Shown piece by piece: positions 42,427 to 51,552 of a DNA stretch of 64,000 bases. The translations under genes were made by a program, and so were the position numbers. The notes beneath the pieces were generated by a model. It searched no databases, was not told where the DNA came from, and saw only the letters and a list, made by a program, of their open reading frames with translations. Each line of letters begins with the position of its first letter. Position 1 is the first letter of the stretch. This DNA comes from Kribbella amoyensis (GTDB lineage Bacteria; Actinomycetota; Actinomycetes; Propionibacteriales; Kribbellaceae): contig NZ_VIVK01000001.1 in the NCBI RefSeq assembly GCF_007828865.1, forward strand, positions 2,666,001 through 2,730,000, given 5' to 3'.

Positions 42427-43449
42427 CTATCCCAACCCGGCCCAAGGTGACGACGGAGCGCCGGCGAAGAACCGCAGTGCCCCCAGCAACCGCGCCGCCG
42501 GGGGAGCCGTCCAGTGCCGGTACTCCGGCCGCGGCGCCGCCTGCCCTAGCCCGGCGAGCCCCCAGCAAAGGTGGAACCACAGAGCCGCCGCCTCCAACTC
42601 GCCTTCCGCAAACCTGATGGGCTCGTGGTCGGCAGTTGCCGACTCGGTCGCTGGGCCTGGCCGGCGGCCTCGTCCTGGGTCGTCGGCTGCCGCGGCGGCT
42701 CGGTAGCTCGGCAGGATCGCGGCGACCTGCTCGAGCCGCAACTTCGCGAACTCCATCCCGCGCGGACCCCAGGACGCATCGCCCCAGTCGATCAGCGCAG
42801 CGAATCCGCCGGTCTCGTCGACGAGCAGATTCTGCGGCGCGACATCCCCGTGCAGCAGCACGTACGGCGCCTCCCGGTCGAACCGCCCCGCCAACCGCCG
42901 GAACCACCCACCGAACTCGTCCGCTGCCGCCCGATCGAGAATCCCCCGCTGCGCCAACTCGTCGACGATCCGCCAAGGATCCCCACCATCGTCGTCCGGC
43001 ACCCCGTCCACCGCCGACGGTGCCATCCGATGAACCCGGGCCAACTGCACCCCGAGCTCACCCCACAACCCATCTCCTCCGGAACCGGCCGGGCCGGAAC
43101 CGTTCACGGGCCGGGCGTCGTCCGCCAACTCGGTGCCGTGAACCCGCTCCATCACCGCGTACGGCGCATCGATCAACGCCTGGGACTCGTCGTACTCCAC
43201 GACAGCCGGAGTCCGTACGCCGAGAAGCCGCGCACCGGGGATCACCTGCACCTCCTTCCGCAGATCGCTCTCAAACTCGGCAGTCCGCGGCACCCGCAGC
43301 ACGAGGTCGTCGCCGAGCAGGTAGACCCGATTCGCAACGCCGCCCACCAACTCCCGGACACCACCGGCCGCGACCCCGTGACGCCCGGCCACCGCGTAAA
43401 CCCCACTCAACTCATCCACCCGCGCGAGTCTGCTGCGGGAACCGGACAC
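42427..43449 (-). CDS. Aminoglycoside phosphotransferase (APH) family protein
   Basis: About 340 residues. Kinase-like fold with VLLHGDVAPQNLLVDE (Brenner motif, catalytic Asp) and AALIDWGDASWGPRGMEFAKL (metal-binding Asp). The N-lobe carries NRVYLLGDDLVLRVPRT. APH-fold proteins phosphorylate diverse small molecules; nothing here proves antibiotic resistance. Start GTG 43449 or GTG 43419. It lies upstream of AKR in the same direction, with a 95-bp gap of lower GC content. Confidence 0.82.
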   Translation of the reverse strand: MSGSRSRLARVDELSGVYAVAGRHGVAAGGVRELVGGVANRVYLLGDDLVLRVPRTAEFESDLRKEVQVIPGARLLGVRTPAVVEYDESQALIDAPYAVMERVHGTELADDARPVNGSGPAGSGGDGLWGELGVQLARVHRMAPSAVDGVPDDDGGDPWRIVDELAQRGILDRAAADEFGGWFRRLAGRFDREAPYVLLHGDVAPQNLLVDETGGFAALIDWGDASWGPRGMEFAKLRLEQVAAILPSYRAAAAADDPGRGRRPGPATESATADHEPIRFAEGELEAAALWFHLCWGLAGLGQAAPRPEYRHWTAPPAARLLGALRFFAGAPSSPWAGLG

Positions 43450-43523
43450 CTGACAACGACGCCGGGGCCGCCCGGACGGTGAACGTCCGCGAAACTGTGG
43501 TCACGAGGTGTTCCTTTCGCCAG

Positions 43524-43661
43524 GTGAGGTCACGACTCGCCACTCGGTACCCAGGTGAGCTGCAGGAGACCGTTCCGGTCGAGGCGGTACCGACCGGGGA
43601 CTACCTCGGACAGTGGCGGCGGGTCGCCGGGGCGCTGCTGAAGGGGTTCTTATCGCTTTGA
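43524..43661 (+). CDS. Possible small ORF or gene remnant
   Basis: 45 codons from GTG 43524 (VRSRLATRYPGELQ...GALLKGFLSL), ending 16 bp before the DUF3253 gene. Codon use in the middle is host-like, but the first codons are not and there is no SD. It may be the tail of a decayed gene or a leader ORF. Without it the 228-bp gap 43450-43677 has nothing recognisable. Confidence 0.25.
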   Translation: MRSRLATRYPGELQETVPVEAVPTGDYLGQWRRVAGALLKGFLSL

Positions 43662-43677
43662 GGGGAACAGGGCTCAC

Positions 43678-44169
43678 GTGACCAGCGATGACGACGCCAC
43701 CACCACGGCGGACGGACGGTATGTGATCGTGTCTGGCCGGCGGTGGCGGGCCAGTGACCCTGCTGTCCCGGCGGCGTTGCGTCAGGAACTGGTCGACGAG
43801 TTGATGGAAGCTCGCCGGCTCGTCCGCAGCGATCCTGACGCGGCTCGTCCGCGAGTGCAGGACGCCAAAGTCGCGCTGGGCGAACGGGGCGAGCCCTGGT
43901 GGGAACCGACGTCCGACGGCCGCCGGGCGAGGCTGGCGGCGACGATGCGCGCCTTGTTGTGGCACCGTCGCGCCGACGCGACCATCTGCCCGAGCGACGC
44001 CGCCCGGGTCGTCGGCGGCGAGGCGTGGCGCGACTTGATGCAGACGGCACGGGAGGTGGCCGGGGAGCTGGCTCGTGAAGGACGGATCGTCGTTCGCCAA
44101 CAGGGCGCCGAGGTCGACGCGGCCGAAGCGGCTGGACCTGTTCGCCTTGCACGCGGCCCTGACTGGTAG
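43678..44169 (+). CDS. DUF3253 domain protein
   Basis: 163 residues, GTG start. RYVIVSGRRWRASDPAVPAALRQELVDELMEARRLV and RVQDAKVALGERGEPWWEP form the N-terminal part seen with DUF3253. The domain itself is ATMRALLWHRRADATICPSDAARVVGGEAWRDLMQTAREVAGELA, a winged-helix-like fold. The function is unknown, though related proteins are sometimes next to photolyase-type genes. Confidence 0.85.
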   Translation: MTSDDDATTTADGRYVIVSGRRWRASDPAVPAALRQELVDELMEARRLVRSDPDAARPRVQDAKVALGERGEPWWEPTSDGRRARLAATMRALLWHRRADATICPSDAARVVGGEAWRDLMQTAREVAGELAREGRIVVRQQGAEVDAAEAAGPVRLARGPDW

Positions 44170-44277
44170 CTGAACCTCTTCCCCGGGCGAAATTCTGCCG
44201 CGGGAACCGCACATGTGGCTGACGGTCTCGGGCCGGGGCTGCGGCGGTCGGGGAGCCGGCGGCGGCATACTGGCGGT

Positions 44278-44907
44278 GTGCGTGTGGACCTCGACCCGGA
44301 TGCCGTGAGCAGTAGAGAGTTCTACGCGACGCTGAACGCGGTGGTGGTTCCGCGGCCGATCGCCTGGGTGTCGACGATGGATGCCGACGGCGTGCTGAAC
44401 CTCGCGCCGCACTCGTTCTTCACCGTGGCCTGTGTGCGTCCGCCGATGGTGCAGTTCACCTCGGTCGGGCGGAAGGACAGTCTCAACAACGTCGAGGCGA
44501 CCGGCGAGTTCGTGGTCAACTTCGCCACCGAGGCGCTGTTCGAACAGATCAACGCCACCGCCACGACCTTCCCGCCGGACATCTCCGAATTCGAAGCCGT
44601 CGGCCTCACCACCGAGCCTTCGCAGACGGTTGCGGTCCCGCGCGTCGCCGAATCCCCGGTCGCGATCGAATGCACCCTGCACACCACGCTGGAACTGGGT
44701 GACTCCACCGTCGTCATCGGCCGGGTCCGGCGGATCGCCATCGCCGCCGAGGTCCTGGACGGCAACCATCCCCTCATCGGCCGCCTCCGTCCACTGGCCC
44801 GCCTCGGCAAAGACGAGTGGTCCACCCTCGGCGAGGTCCGCTCCATCTCCCGCATCCGCTACACCGACTGGCCCGGCCACTACCCGCAGAATCCCCAGCA
44901 CCCCTAG
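44278..44907 (+). CDS. Flavin reductase family protein
   Basis: 209 residues from GTG 44278 (VRVDLDPDAVSSREFY). The split-barrel signature is FYATLNAVVVPRPIAWVSTMDADGVLNLAPHSFFTVACVRPPMVQFTSVGRKDSLNNVEATGEFVVNF. It probably reduces FMN with NAD(P)H or binds FMN for another reaction. It resembles the DIM6/NTAB-type group, longer than HpaC reductases. Monocistronic. Confidence 0.87.
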   Translation: MRVDLDPDAVSSREFYATLNAVVVPRPIAWVSTMDADGVLNLAPHSFFTVACVRPPMVQFTSVGRKDSLNNVEATGEFVVNFATEALFEQINATATTFPPDISEFEAVGLTTEPSQTVAVPRVAESPVAIECTLHTTLELGDSTVVIGRVRRIAIAAEVLDGNHPLIGRLRPLARLGKDEWSTLGEVRSISRIRYTDWPGHYPQNPQHP

Positions 44908-45096
44908 CTCTCCGGGTTCAGGCTGCCGACTTAATTCCTGACTGTTCAGGTAGTAGGCGATTGTCCGGGCGCGGGCGGGTGGTCGACGAGGCGGATCTCC
45001 TTGATCGGTAAGGATGTTCGAGCGAAGGCTGGGGGACAGCGGCAACTTTCTCGGGTTTTGACCTATCCGGGTCCGGTGGTGGTCCGAAGCACCGGC

Positions 45097-46776
45097 ATGA
45101 GTTCGGTTCATCGGGGCTATGCGGCGCTCGGCGGGTTCCTGGCCGCCGGGGCCGGCCTCGGGTTGGGTGAACTCACCGCCGCACTGGCCGGGGGTACCTC
45201 GCCGGTGGTCGGAGTCGGGACGCAGCTGATCGACCTCGCGCCCGGACCCGCGAAGGACTGGGCGGTGAAGAATCTCGGCACCGCGGACAAGCCGATCCTG
45301 GTGGCCGGGGTGCTGGTCGCCGTGGCGGTTTTCGCTGTGGTGGCTGGGTTCCTGGGCGCTCGGCGGCCGCGGGTCGCGCTCGGGATGACGGTCCTGCTCG
45401 GGCTGCTGGCGATCCTGGCCGCGGCGACCGGGCGGTCGCTGGCGGGCAACTTCGCGCTCAGGATCCTGCCCGGCGTGGTGACGTTGCTGATAGCAACCTT
45501 CGGGATGGTGCTGGTACTGCGCGCGCTGGGGCACAGGCGCTTCGGCGGCGGTGTGCGTCGGAAGGTCGCCGCCGCCGAAGCCACCACCGAGCAGCCGGAA
45601 GCCACGGAGCAGCCGGAGGCCGCCGAGAAGCCGGACGTCGGGGAGCCGGTCTTCGAGATCGTCGTCGCGGGGAAGCCGCGCGCGGTGCTCGGTGCCGCGG
45701 AGGCGCCGGAGGGCTTTGATCGCCGGCGTTTCCTGGGGACGGCTCTCGCGCTCGGCGCTGCCGGCGCGGTCGGCCTGGCTGCCGCGCGAACCCTGCCTAG
45801 CGGAGTCGATGAGGCCACCCGGCGGGCCATCCGGATCCCGGTGCCGGTGGATCGGGCGAAGGCGGTGCCGACCGGGGCGTCGGTCGACGTGGCTGGGGTG
45901 AGCAGCTTCGTCACGCCGAACAAGTCCTTCTACCGGGTGGACACGCTGCTGACCGTGCCGAAGGTGGATCCGCGGAACTGGGAGTTGCGGATCCACGGCA
46001 TGGTGGACCGCGAGCTCCGGCTGAGCTTCGCGGACCTGCTGGATCGCCGGCTGATCGAACGCGACATCACGCTGACCTGTGTCTCCAACGAGGTCGGTGG
46101 ACCGTACGTCGGGAACGCGCGCTGGATCGGCGTACCGATCGCGGAGATCCTGCGCGAGGCCGGTGTCCAGGCCGGGGCGGACGCGGTGAAGTCGACCAGC
46201 GTCGACGGGCTCACGATCGGTACGCCGCTGCAGGCGCTCACCGACGGCCGGGACGCCCTCTTCGCGGTCGGGATGAACGGCGAGCCGCTGCCGTTCGACC
46301 ACGGCTTCCCGGTCCGCATGGTGGTGCCGGGCCTGTTCGGCTTCGTCTCCGCGACCAAGTGGATCGTGGACTTCGAGGTCACCCGGTTCGCCGACTTCAC
46401 CGCGTACTGGACCGAGCGTGGCTGGTCCGCGGAGGCGCCGATCAAGACCTCGTCGCGGATCGACGTGCCCAAGGGGTTCGCCCGGATCAAGGCCGGTCCC
46501 GCGGTCGCCGCCGGTGTCGCGTGGGCGCAGCGCCGCGGGGTCGCCAAGGTCGAGGTGCGGGTCGACGACGGACCGTGGCAGGAAGCGACGCTGGCGGCCG
46601 AGGACACCATCGACACCTGGCGGCAGTGGACGTTCCGCTGGAACGCGACGTCGGGCAACCACAGACTCACCGTCCGGGCGACCGACGGTGCGGGTGAAGT
46701 GCAGACGGACGAGAGTGCGCCGCCACGGCCGAACGGGTCGAGCGGACTGCACAACACGGTGGTGATCGTCGAATAG
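45097..46776 (+). CDS. Membrane-anchored molybdopterin-dependent oxidoreductase (sulfite-oxidase fold)
   Basis: 559 residues. The N-terminus holds about four membrane helices (residues 5-170), then a Glu/Pro/Ala linker and an RRRFLG segment with another hydrophobic stretch (FLGTALALGAAGAVGLAAA), which looks like an internal Tat-type sequence. The catalytic domain contains TLTCVSNEVGGPYVGNARWIGVP with the Moco-binding Cys328, DHGFPVRMVVPGLFGFVSATKWI, and a C-terminal dimerisation domain (VRVDDGPWQEATL). The active domain should face outside. The fasciclin lipoprotein follows 102 bp later. Confidence 0.93.
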   Translation: MSSVHRGYAALGGFLAAGAGLGLGELTAALAGGTSPVVGVGTQLIDLAPGPAKDWAVKNLGTADKPILVAGVLVAVAVFAVVAGFLGARRPRVALGMTVLLGLLAILAAATGRSLAGNFALRILPGVVTLLIATFGMVLVLRALGHRRFGGGVRRKVAAAEATTEQPEATEQPEAAEKPDVGEPVFEIVVAGKPRAVLGAAEAPEGFDRRRFLGTALALGAAGAVGLAAARTLPSGVDEATRRAIRIPVPVDRAKAVPTGASVDVAGVSSFVTPNKSFYRVDTLLTVPKVDPRNWELRIHGMVDRELRLSFADLLDRRLIERDITLTCVSNEVGGPYVGNARWIGVPIAEILREAGVQAGADAVKSTSVDGLTIGTPLQALTDGRDALFAVGMNGEPLPFDHGFPVRMVVPGLFGFVSATKWIVDFEVTRFADFTAYWTERGWSAEAPIKTSSRIDVPKGFARIKAGPAVAAGVAWAQRRGVAKVEVRVDDGPWQEATLAAEDTIDTWRQWTFRWNATSGNHRLTVRATDGAGEVQTDESAPPRPNGSSGLHNTVVIVE

Positions 46777-46878
46777 CCGACTCCTCCTGATCGCAACCCA
46801 GGTGGCGCCCGGCCGGATCGCCGGACCCTCGTCGCCCCTTGCAGGACCGCAGTACGAAACCCTTCGAAGGAGAAGACC

Positions 46879-47547
46879 ATGTCCCACACCCTCAAGCGGG
46901 TAGCGCTCGCCGCCTCGGCCGTTTCGTTGCTCTTCGCAACCGCAGCATGTGGCGGCGGCGACGACTCGTCCGGCTCGTCCTCGCCGTCCACCAGCAGCTC
47001 GTCGTCGGCTCCGATGGAGACCCCGAGCGCATCGGAGTCGATGGACAACGCCGCCGGCCTGGTCGGACCGGGCTGCGCCGACTACGCCAAGGCCAACCCG
47101 AGCGGGGCCGGCTCGATCGACGGCATGGCCGCCGCCCCGGTCGCGACCGCCGCGTCCGGCAACCCGCTGCTGAAGACCCTGGTGTCCGCGGTGTCGGGCA
47201 AGCTGAACCCGAAGGTCAACCTGGTCAGCACGCTGAACAGCGCCGAGTTCACCGTCTTCGCCCCGGTCGACACCGCGTTCGCCAAGATCGACGCCAAGAC
47301 CCTCGGCACGCTCAAGACCGACGACGCGATGCTCACCAAGATCCTGACCTACCACGTGGTGCCGGGTCAGCTGGCGCCGACGGCGGTCGCCGGTAAGCAC
47401 GCCACGGTCGAGAAGCAGGAGCTCACCGTGGCCGGGTCGGGCGACAACCTGACCGTGAACAACGCCAAGGTGATCTGCGGCGGCGTGAAGACCGCCAACG
47501 CGACGGTCTACCTGATCGACTCGGTCCTGATGCCGCCGGCCGCCTGA
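46879..47547 (+). CDS. Fasciclin-domain lipoprotein
   Basis: 222 residues. A signal peptide with lipobox ends at Cys24 (ATAACGGG), followed by a Ser-rich linker and one FAS1 domain ([42 protein letters not shown] ... [13 protein letters not shown] ... [28 protein letters not shown]). It is similar to mycobacterial MPT70/MPT83, which are also found near sulfite-oxidase-type genes. GAAGGAG is the SD. It probably works at the cell surface together with the upstream molybdoenzyme. Confidence 0.92.
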   Translation: MSHTLKRVALAASAVSLLFATAACGGGDDSSGSSSPSTSSSSSAPMETPSASESMDNAAGLVGPGCADYAKANPSGAGSIDGMAAAPVATAASGNPLLKTLVSAVSGKLNPKVNLVSTLNSAEFTVFAPVDTAFAKIDAKTLGTLKTDDAMLTKILTYHVVPGQLAPTAVAGKHATVEKQELTVAGSGDNLTVNNAKVICGGVKTANATVYLIDSVLMPPAA

Positions 47548-47552
47548 GCCCT

Positions 47553-48986
47553 TCATTCCGGACCGGCACTGGACGGCGCCCGCTCAGCCGGGCGTCGTCC
47601 AGTTGTTGTCTGAGGCAACATGCTCCGGGCCGCCAGGATCGACTCCACCGACTGGTCCACGTCGCGCTCGGTGGTCAGGTGGTTGGACACCGAGATCCGC
47701 ATGTACCGCCGGCCGCGCCAGGTGGTCCCGCCCATCCAGCAGACACCCGCTCGTTGGACATCGGCGATCACCGCATCGGTCTCCGCGTCGTCCCCGTACG
47801 ACACCAGCACCTGGTTGAGCACCACGTCGTTCCCGATCTCGCAGCCCGCGGCCGCAAGCTGCTCCGCGAACCGCCGAGCCAGCACGCAGCACCGGTCCAC
47901 CACTTCGCGCAGACCGTCGCGCCCCAGCTCCTGCAGCCCGGCCCAGGCGGCCAGCCCACGAGCGCGCCGCGAGGACTCCATCGCGTAGTCGCCCGGCTCC
48001 CGTTCGCCCGAGGACACCAGGTACGACGCCGTATAGGCCAGCGCACTCGCATGAGCATCCGGGTGCGCCGTGAACACGAACCCGTTGTCGTACGGCAGGT
48101 TGAGCCACTTGTGCCCGTCACACCCCCACGAGTCCGCCAGCTCGAGACCGGCCACCTGGTCCCGCAGCTCCGGACTCAGAGCGGCCCACATCCCGAACGC
48201 GCCGTCCACGTGCACCCAGCCGTCGTACTCGTGCACGATCTCGGCGGCCGGGCCGAGGGCGTCGGAATGACCCGTGTTCACGTTGCCCGCCTGGAGACAG
48301 ACGATCAGTGGTCCTGTCTGACCGGCGAGCCTGCCGCGGAGGTCGTCGAGGTCGATCACGCCGTTGGCCGTCGTCCGGATCAGCTCGAGGCACCCGGATC
48401 CGAAGCCGAGCAACCGCAAGGAGCGATCGATGGTGGCGTGCCGTTCGTCGCCGGCCAGGATCCGCACCCGAGGCGCACCCATCAGGCCGTCGGTCTCGAC
48501 GTCCCAGCCGGCTTGGGCGAGGACGTGGTTCCGTGCCGCCGCCAGGGCGACCGTGTTCGCGCCCTGGGCTCCGGTGACGAACCCGGCGGACGCCGTCGAC
48601 GGCAGACCGAGCAGATCCTTCAACCAGTCCGCGGCGGCCTGCTCGGCGGCAGCGGCGGCCGGGGAGAGGATGCTGCTCATCGCGTTCTGGTCCCAGCCGG
48701 CGGCCAGGATCTCGGCGGCGGTCGCGGCCGGGAGGGCGCCGCCGGTCACGAAGCCGAAGTACCGCGGTCCGGCACTGGCGACGATGCCGCCCTCGGCCAG
48801 GGCGACGAGCTCGTCGACCACCTCGTCCGCCGGTCGGGGTGCGTCGCCGAGTGGGCGCCGGAAGTCCGCGCCGACCTCGCTGAACGGTTTGGGCGACCGG
48901 ACCCTGCGTTCGGACAGGGACTGCCGGTACATCGCTGCGTGGCCGGCGGCATCGGCGAAGAGCTTCCGCAGGTCTGTCGGGTGCAT
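47553..48986 (-). CDS. PLP-dependent group II decarboxylase family protein
   Basis: 477 residues. The aromatic-L-amino-acid/glutamate decarboxylase fold is clear: PRYFGFVTGGALPAATAAEILAAGWDQNA, GFVTGAQGANTVALAAAR, WVHVDGAFGMWAALSPE (Asp261) and the PLP lysine Lys293 in WGCDGHKWLNLPYDNG. Substrate unknown; it is not close enough to GadB or AADC to name. ATG 48986 follows a GGGAGAG SD. It reads from the DUF1444-like gene side with a 14-bp gap, so probably one operon with it. Confidence 0.9.
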   Translation of the reverse strand: MHPTDLRKLFADAAGHAAMYRQSLSERRVRSPKPFSEVGADFRRPLGDAPRPADEVVDELVALAEGGIVASAGPRYFGFVTGGALPAATAAEILAAGWDQNAMSSILSPAAAAAEQAAADWLKDLLGLPSTASAGFVTGAQGANTVALAAARNHVLAQAGWDVETDGLMGAPRVRILAGDERHATIDRSLRLLGFGSGCLELIRTTANGVIDLDDLRGRLAGQTGPLIVCLQAGNVNTGHSDALGPAAEIVHEYDGWVHVDGAFGMWAALSPELRDQVAGLELADSWGCDGHKWLNLPYDNGFVFTAHPDAHASALAYTASYLVSSGEREPGDYAMESSRRARGLAAWAGLQELGRDGLREVVDRCCVLARRFAEQLAAAGCEIGNDVVLNQVLVSYGDDAETDAVIADVQRAGVCWMGGTTWRGRRYMRISVSNHLTTERDVDQSVESILAARSMLPQTTTGRRPAERAPSSAGPE

Positions 48987-49000
48987 GGTTCGACTCTCCC

Positions 49001-49960
49001 TTACTCGGGCCGCTCGGGACGAGAGTGCGGCAGGCTCTGGACGAGGGCGTGGAACGCGGCCGAGGACCGCAGGTCGCGGAAGTCGGGCGTCTGGGTGGTC
49101 GCCGACTGCCAGCTGGTCCCGGTGACCAGGTGGACCCACGGCGTCAGCGGGCCAGGGTGCTCGGCATGGGTCCGCAACGACATCCCCAGCATCGTGGCGA
49201 GAGCGGGCAGTACGGACAGGTCGGTCACCACGTGCACCAGCAACAGTCCGCGCACCGGCAAGGCCACCAGCACGCCGTACTCGGGATCCGGCACCTGCAG
49301 CGATTCGGCCAGCACCGTGTCGAGGACGAGCGCCCGTGAAGCGGTGAACGTGGAGCCGCTGAGCACCGCCACCCGGGCACCGTCGTGCTCGACGTACTCG
49401 ACCTCGTCGGTGAGCCGGCGAAGGTTCGCCAGCCCGACCTCCTGCGCCTCGGTCCGGGTCATGCCGTAGTCGGCGGCGTCGAGGTGCATCGTGATCACGC
49501 CGTCGTCCTCCGTCGCGGGCACCGCGACGAGTCCCGGCAGGAAGTCGGGCAGGTCGGCGGTCCAGTCCGCGGGCAGAGCGGCGCGCGGCGTCAACCGCAG
49601 CAACAGCTCGCGCTCGGGATCGGCGGGTGGCGACGGTGGTCCGTCGACCAGCTGGTGGCGCAATCGGTCGAAGTGGTCGGCCACCAGCTGGGGCCAGCGG
49701 TGCTGCCGATGGGGGGCCACGATCCTGGCGAGATTCGTCAGCCCGGCCACGATCGGGGGATCGAGCCCTGGAAGGCCCGACAGCGACGGCCCCGGGATCA
49801 GCTCGAGACCGCCGGCCCCGTCGTACCGGGCGCGCAGCCCGCGGTCGCCCGCCGCGTCCGTGCACAGCCGGACCAGCTGGGTGGTCTGCGCCCGGGTGAG
49901 CGGGGTGAGTACGAAATGGTTGCCGTCGGCACGTTCGGTGGATGTGTCCTGGATGGTCAT
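49001..49960 (-). CDS. Hypothetical protein, possibly DUF1444/YtpQ-like
   Basis: 319 residues starting at ATG 49960 after GGAGGTGG. No signal peptide or membrane segments. The central part (LPDFLPGLVAVPATEDDGVITMHLDAADYGMTRTEAQEVGLANLRRL) has the arrangement of YtpQ/DUF1444 proteins, but I hold this loosely. It overlaps nothing and probably leads into the PLP decarboxylase gene. Confidence 0.6.
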   Translation of the reverse strand: MTIQDTSTERADGNHFVLTPLTRAQTTQLVRLCTDAAGDRGLRARYDGAGGLELIPGPSLSGLPGLDPPIVAGLTNLARIVAPHRQHRWPQLVADHFDRLRHQLVDGPPSPPADPERELLLRLTPRAALPADWTADLPDFLPGLVAVPATEDDGVITMHLDAADYGMTRTEAQEVGLANLRRLTDEVEYVEHDGARVAVLSGSTFTASRALVLDTVLAESLQVPDPEYGVLVALPVRGLLLVHVVTDLSVLPALATMLGMSLRTHAEHPGPLTPWVHLVTGTSWQSATTQTPDFRDLRSSAAFHALVQSLPHSRPERPE

Positions 49961-50090
49961 GGTCTCCACCTCCTCGACCCAGAAAGTACGAGGATGCGAC
50001 CCCCGTTCTTCGGGGAACTTCGAGGCTGTGGACAACGTGGCCGATAGTCTGCGGGCGCCCGATCCGTCTCGACGAAGCTGCGAGGAGACC

Positions 50091-50228
50091 ATGTCCGACC
50101 ACCCGGCGTCGCGTTCGACCGCGGACACCCGGTTGTCGCTGTCGCACATCGCGGCGCAGAACGAGGCCGGCCGGCGCGCCGCCGACGAGGACACGCGAGC
50201 GAGACAAGCCGAAGAGGCCCGCAGATGA
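50091..50228 (+). CDS. Small hydrophilic protein coupled to an ion channel gene
   Basis: 45 residues, MSDHPASRSTADTRLSLSHIAAQNEAGRRAADEDTRARQAEEARR, with a strong SD (GAGGAG) before ATG 50091. Its TGA overlaps the ATG of the channel gene (ATGA), so the two are translationally coupled. It is charged and helical toward the C-terminus and lacks membrane segments. No family is known to me; a channel-associated or simply coupling role is inferred. Confidence 0.65.
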   Translation: MSDHPASRSTADTRLSLSHIAAQNEAGRRAADEDTRARQAEEARR

Positions 50229-50881
50229 CCTTCCTCGGCAGCGCGCGGCGGCATCCGTCGGCAATCCTGCTCGTCGTCCAGCTGCTCGGCGTGCTCGTGT
50301 ACCCGGCGATGGAGGGCTCCCGCGGCGGCCGGGTCGCGTTCGAGACGCTCGGCATCGTCGTCCTGGTGCTCGCTGTCTTCTCGGTCCGTGCGACGCCCGG
50401 TCTCACCTGGGTCAGCGTCTGCCTCGGTATCCCGGCGGTCGTGCTGTCCCTGGTCGACGCGCTGCGGCCGATCGAGGTGATCGTGCCGATCTCGGCCGCC
50501 TTCCACGCGGCGTTCTACTTCTACGCGGCGTACAGCCTGTTGCGGTACATGCTGTCGGACCACGACGTGAGCGTGGACGAGCTCTACGCGACCGGCGCCA
50601 CTTTCACCTTGGTGGCCTGGGGGTTCGCGTACGTCTTCGTGTTCGTCCAGGCGCTCGACCCGGGCAGCTTCACGGCGGCGGTGAACCCGGCGGCGGACCG
50701 GACCTGGATGGAGCTGCTGTTCCTCAGCTTCACCACGTTGTCGAGCACCGGGTTGAGCGACATCGTGCCGATCACCTCGTGGAGCCGGTCCGTCGTCATG
50801 CTCGAACAGCTCGCCGGCCTCGGGTACGTCGCGATGGTGGTGTCCCGCCTCGTCGGCCTGACCGTCGCCAAGCGGAGCTAA
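50225..50881 (+). CDS. Ion channel-like membrane protein with non-canonical pore loop
   Basis: 218 residues with about five N-terminal hydrophobic segments and a C-terminal pore unit. Residues 160-200 (TWMELLFLSFTTLSSTGLSDIVPITSWSRSVVMLEQLAGLGYVAMVVSRLVGL) match the pore helix-filter-inner helix arrangement of two-TM potassium channels (Ion_trans_2), but the filter reads STGLSD instead of TVGYGD. The protein has no RCK or other ligand domain. It is coupled to the 45-residue upstream gene. Its stop overlaps the convergent TetR gene by 4 bp. Confidence 0.78.
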   Translation: MTFLGSARRHPSAILLVVQLLGVLVYPAMEGSRGGRVAFETLGIVVLVLAVFSVRATPGLTWVSVCLGIPAVVLSLVDALRPIEVIVPISAAFHAAFYFYAAYSLLRYMLSDHDVSVDELYATGATFTLVAWGFAYVFVFVQALDPGSFTAAVNPAADRTWMELLFLSFTTLSSTGLSDIVPITSWSRSVVMLEQLAGLGYVAMVVSRLVGLTVAKRS

Positions 50882-51513
50882 GACCTCCGCGGCCAGCCGG
50901 CCAGCAGATCCGCGGCAGCCCGCTGCGCCACCTCGGGGGCGTGCTCCATCGCGGCCACGCGGTAGCTCACCAACGCGCCCTCGTGCAGGAGCAGCAGGCG
51001 ATCCGCGAGCTCCTCGACGTCGGCGAATCCGGCCTGCTCGGCCTGGGCCGCGAACTCCGAGCGCATCCACTGCTTCTGCCCGACGATGACGGGCATCGCC
51101 GGATGATCCGGGGCCGCCAGTTCCACGCTCGCGTTGATGAAACCGCAGCCACGGCGCGACTCGGCCATCCAGTCGGTCAGAGCCGCGAACAACGCCAGGA
51201 TGACCTCCTCCGGCGTCGACGGCTCACGGTGCGCCAGTTGCTCGTCCAGGAACCCGTGCCACCGCCTGTTCCGGCGCTCCAAGTACGCCGCGATGAGCTG
51301 GTCCTTGGACCCGAACCGGTCGTACAGCGTCTTCTTCGTCACCTCGGCGGCGTTCGCGATCGCATCAACCCCGACCGCACGAATGCCCTGGTCGTAGAAC
51401 AACGCCGACGCGGCCACCATGATCCGCTCACCGGCAGGGGTGAGCGGCTTGGCCGGGAGCTCGGCGCCGACACGTTGGACCAGCAGTCCGGGTCTCGCCT
51501 GCTGAGCAACCAT
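50878..51513 (-). CDS. TetR/AcrR family transcriptional regulator
   Basis: 211 residues. The HTH reads ERIMVAASALFYDQGIRAVGVDAIANAAEVTKKTLYDRFGSKDQLIAAYL at about residues 29-78. The C-terminal domain contains RRGCGFINASVELA, as in a common TetR subgroup (TetR_C-type, COG1309). Divergent from an EamA exporter with a 39-bp gap that includes a palindrome overlapping its start codon. Confidence 0.92.
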   Translation of the reverse strand: MVAQQARPGLLVQRVGAELPAKPLTPAGERIMVAASALFYDQGIRAVGVDAIANAAEVTKKTLYDRFGSKDQLIAAYLERRNRRWHGFLDEQLAHREPSTPEEVILALFAALTDWMAESRRGCGFINASVELAAPDHPAMPVIVGQKQWMRSEFAAQAEQAGFADVEELADRLLLLHEGALVSYRVAAMEHAPEVAQRAAADLLAGWPRRS

Positions 51514-51524
51514 ACTGACAGTAT
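51512..51524. promoter_or_regulatory. TetR operator overlapping the start codon
   Basis: ATACTGACAGTAT, a perfect 5-bp inverted repeat with a 3-bp centre, over the regulator's own start and followed by ACCGACCGGT. In the 39-bp divergent gap a bound dimer would block both genes. Confidence 0.55.
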
Positions 51525-51552
51525 ACCGACCGGTGTGGTTACCGTTCTCGTC

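Noticed and set aside
42338..42450. Minus-strand frame ending ALIDRVSAIKQGFADLSCHEAD just before the aldo/keto reductase start
   Set aside because: It reads protein-like and ends at the next gene's SD, but its codons (ATA, CAA, AAA, TTG) are not host-like and no start with an SD exists.
43501..47556. 1351-codon minus-strand open frame across four plus-strand genes
   Set aside because: It crosses intergenic gaps and recognised genes; a GC-bias artefact.
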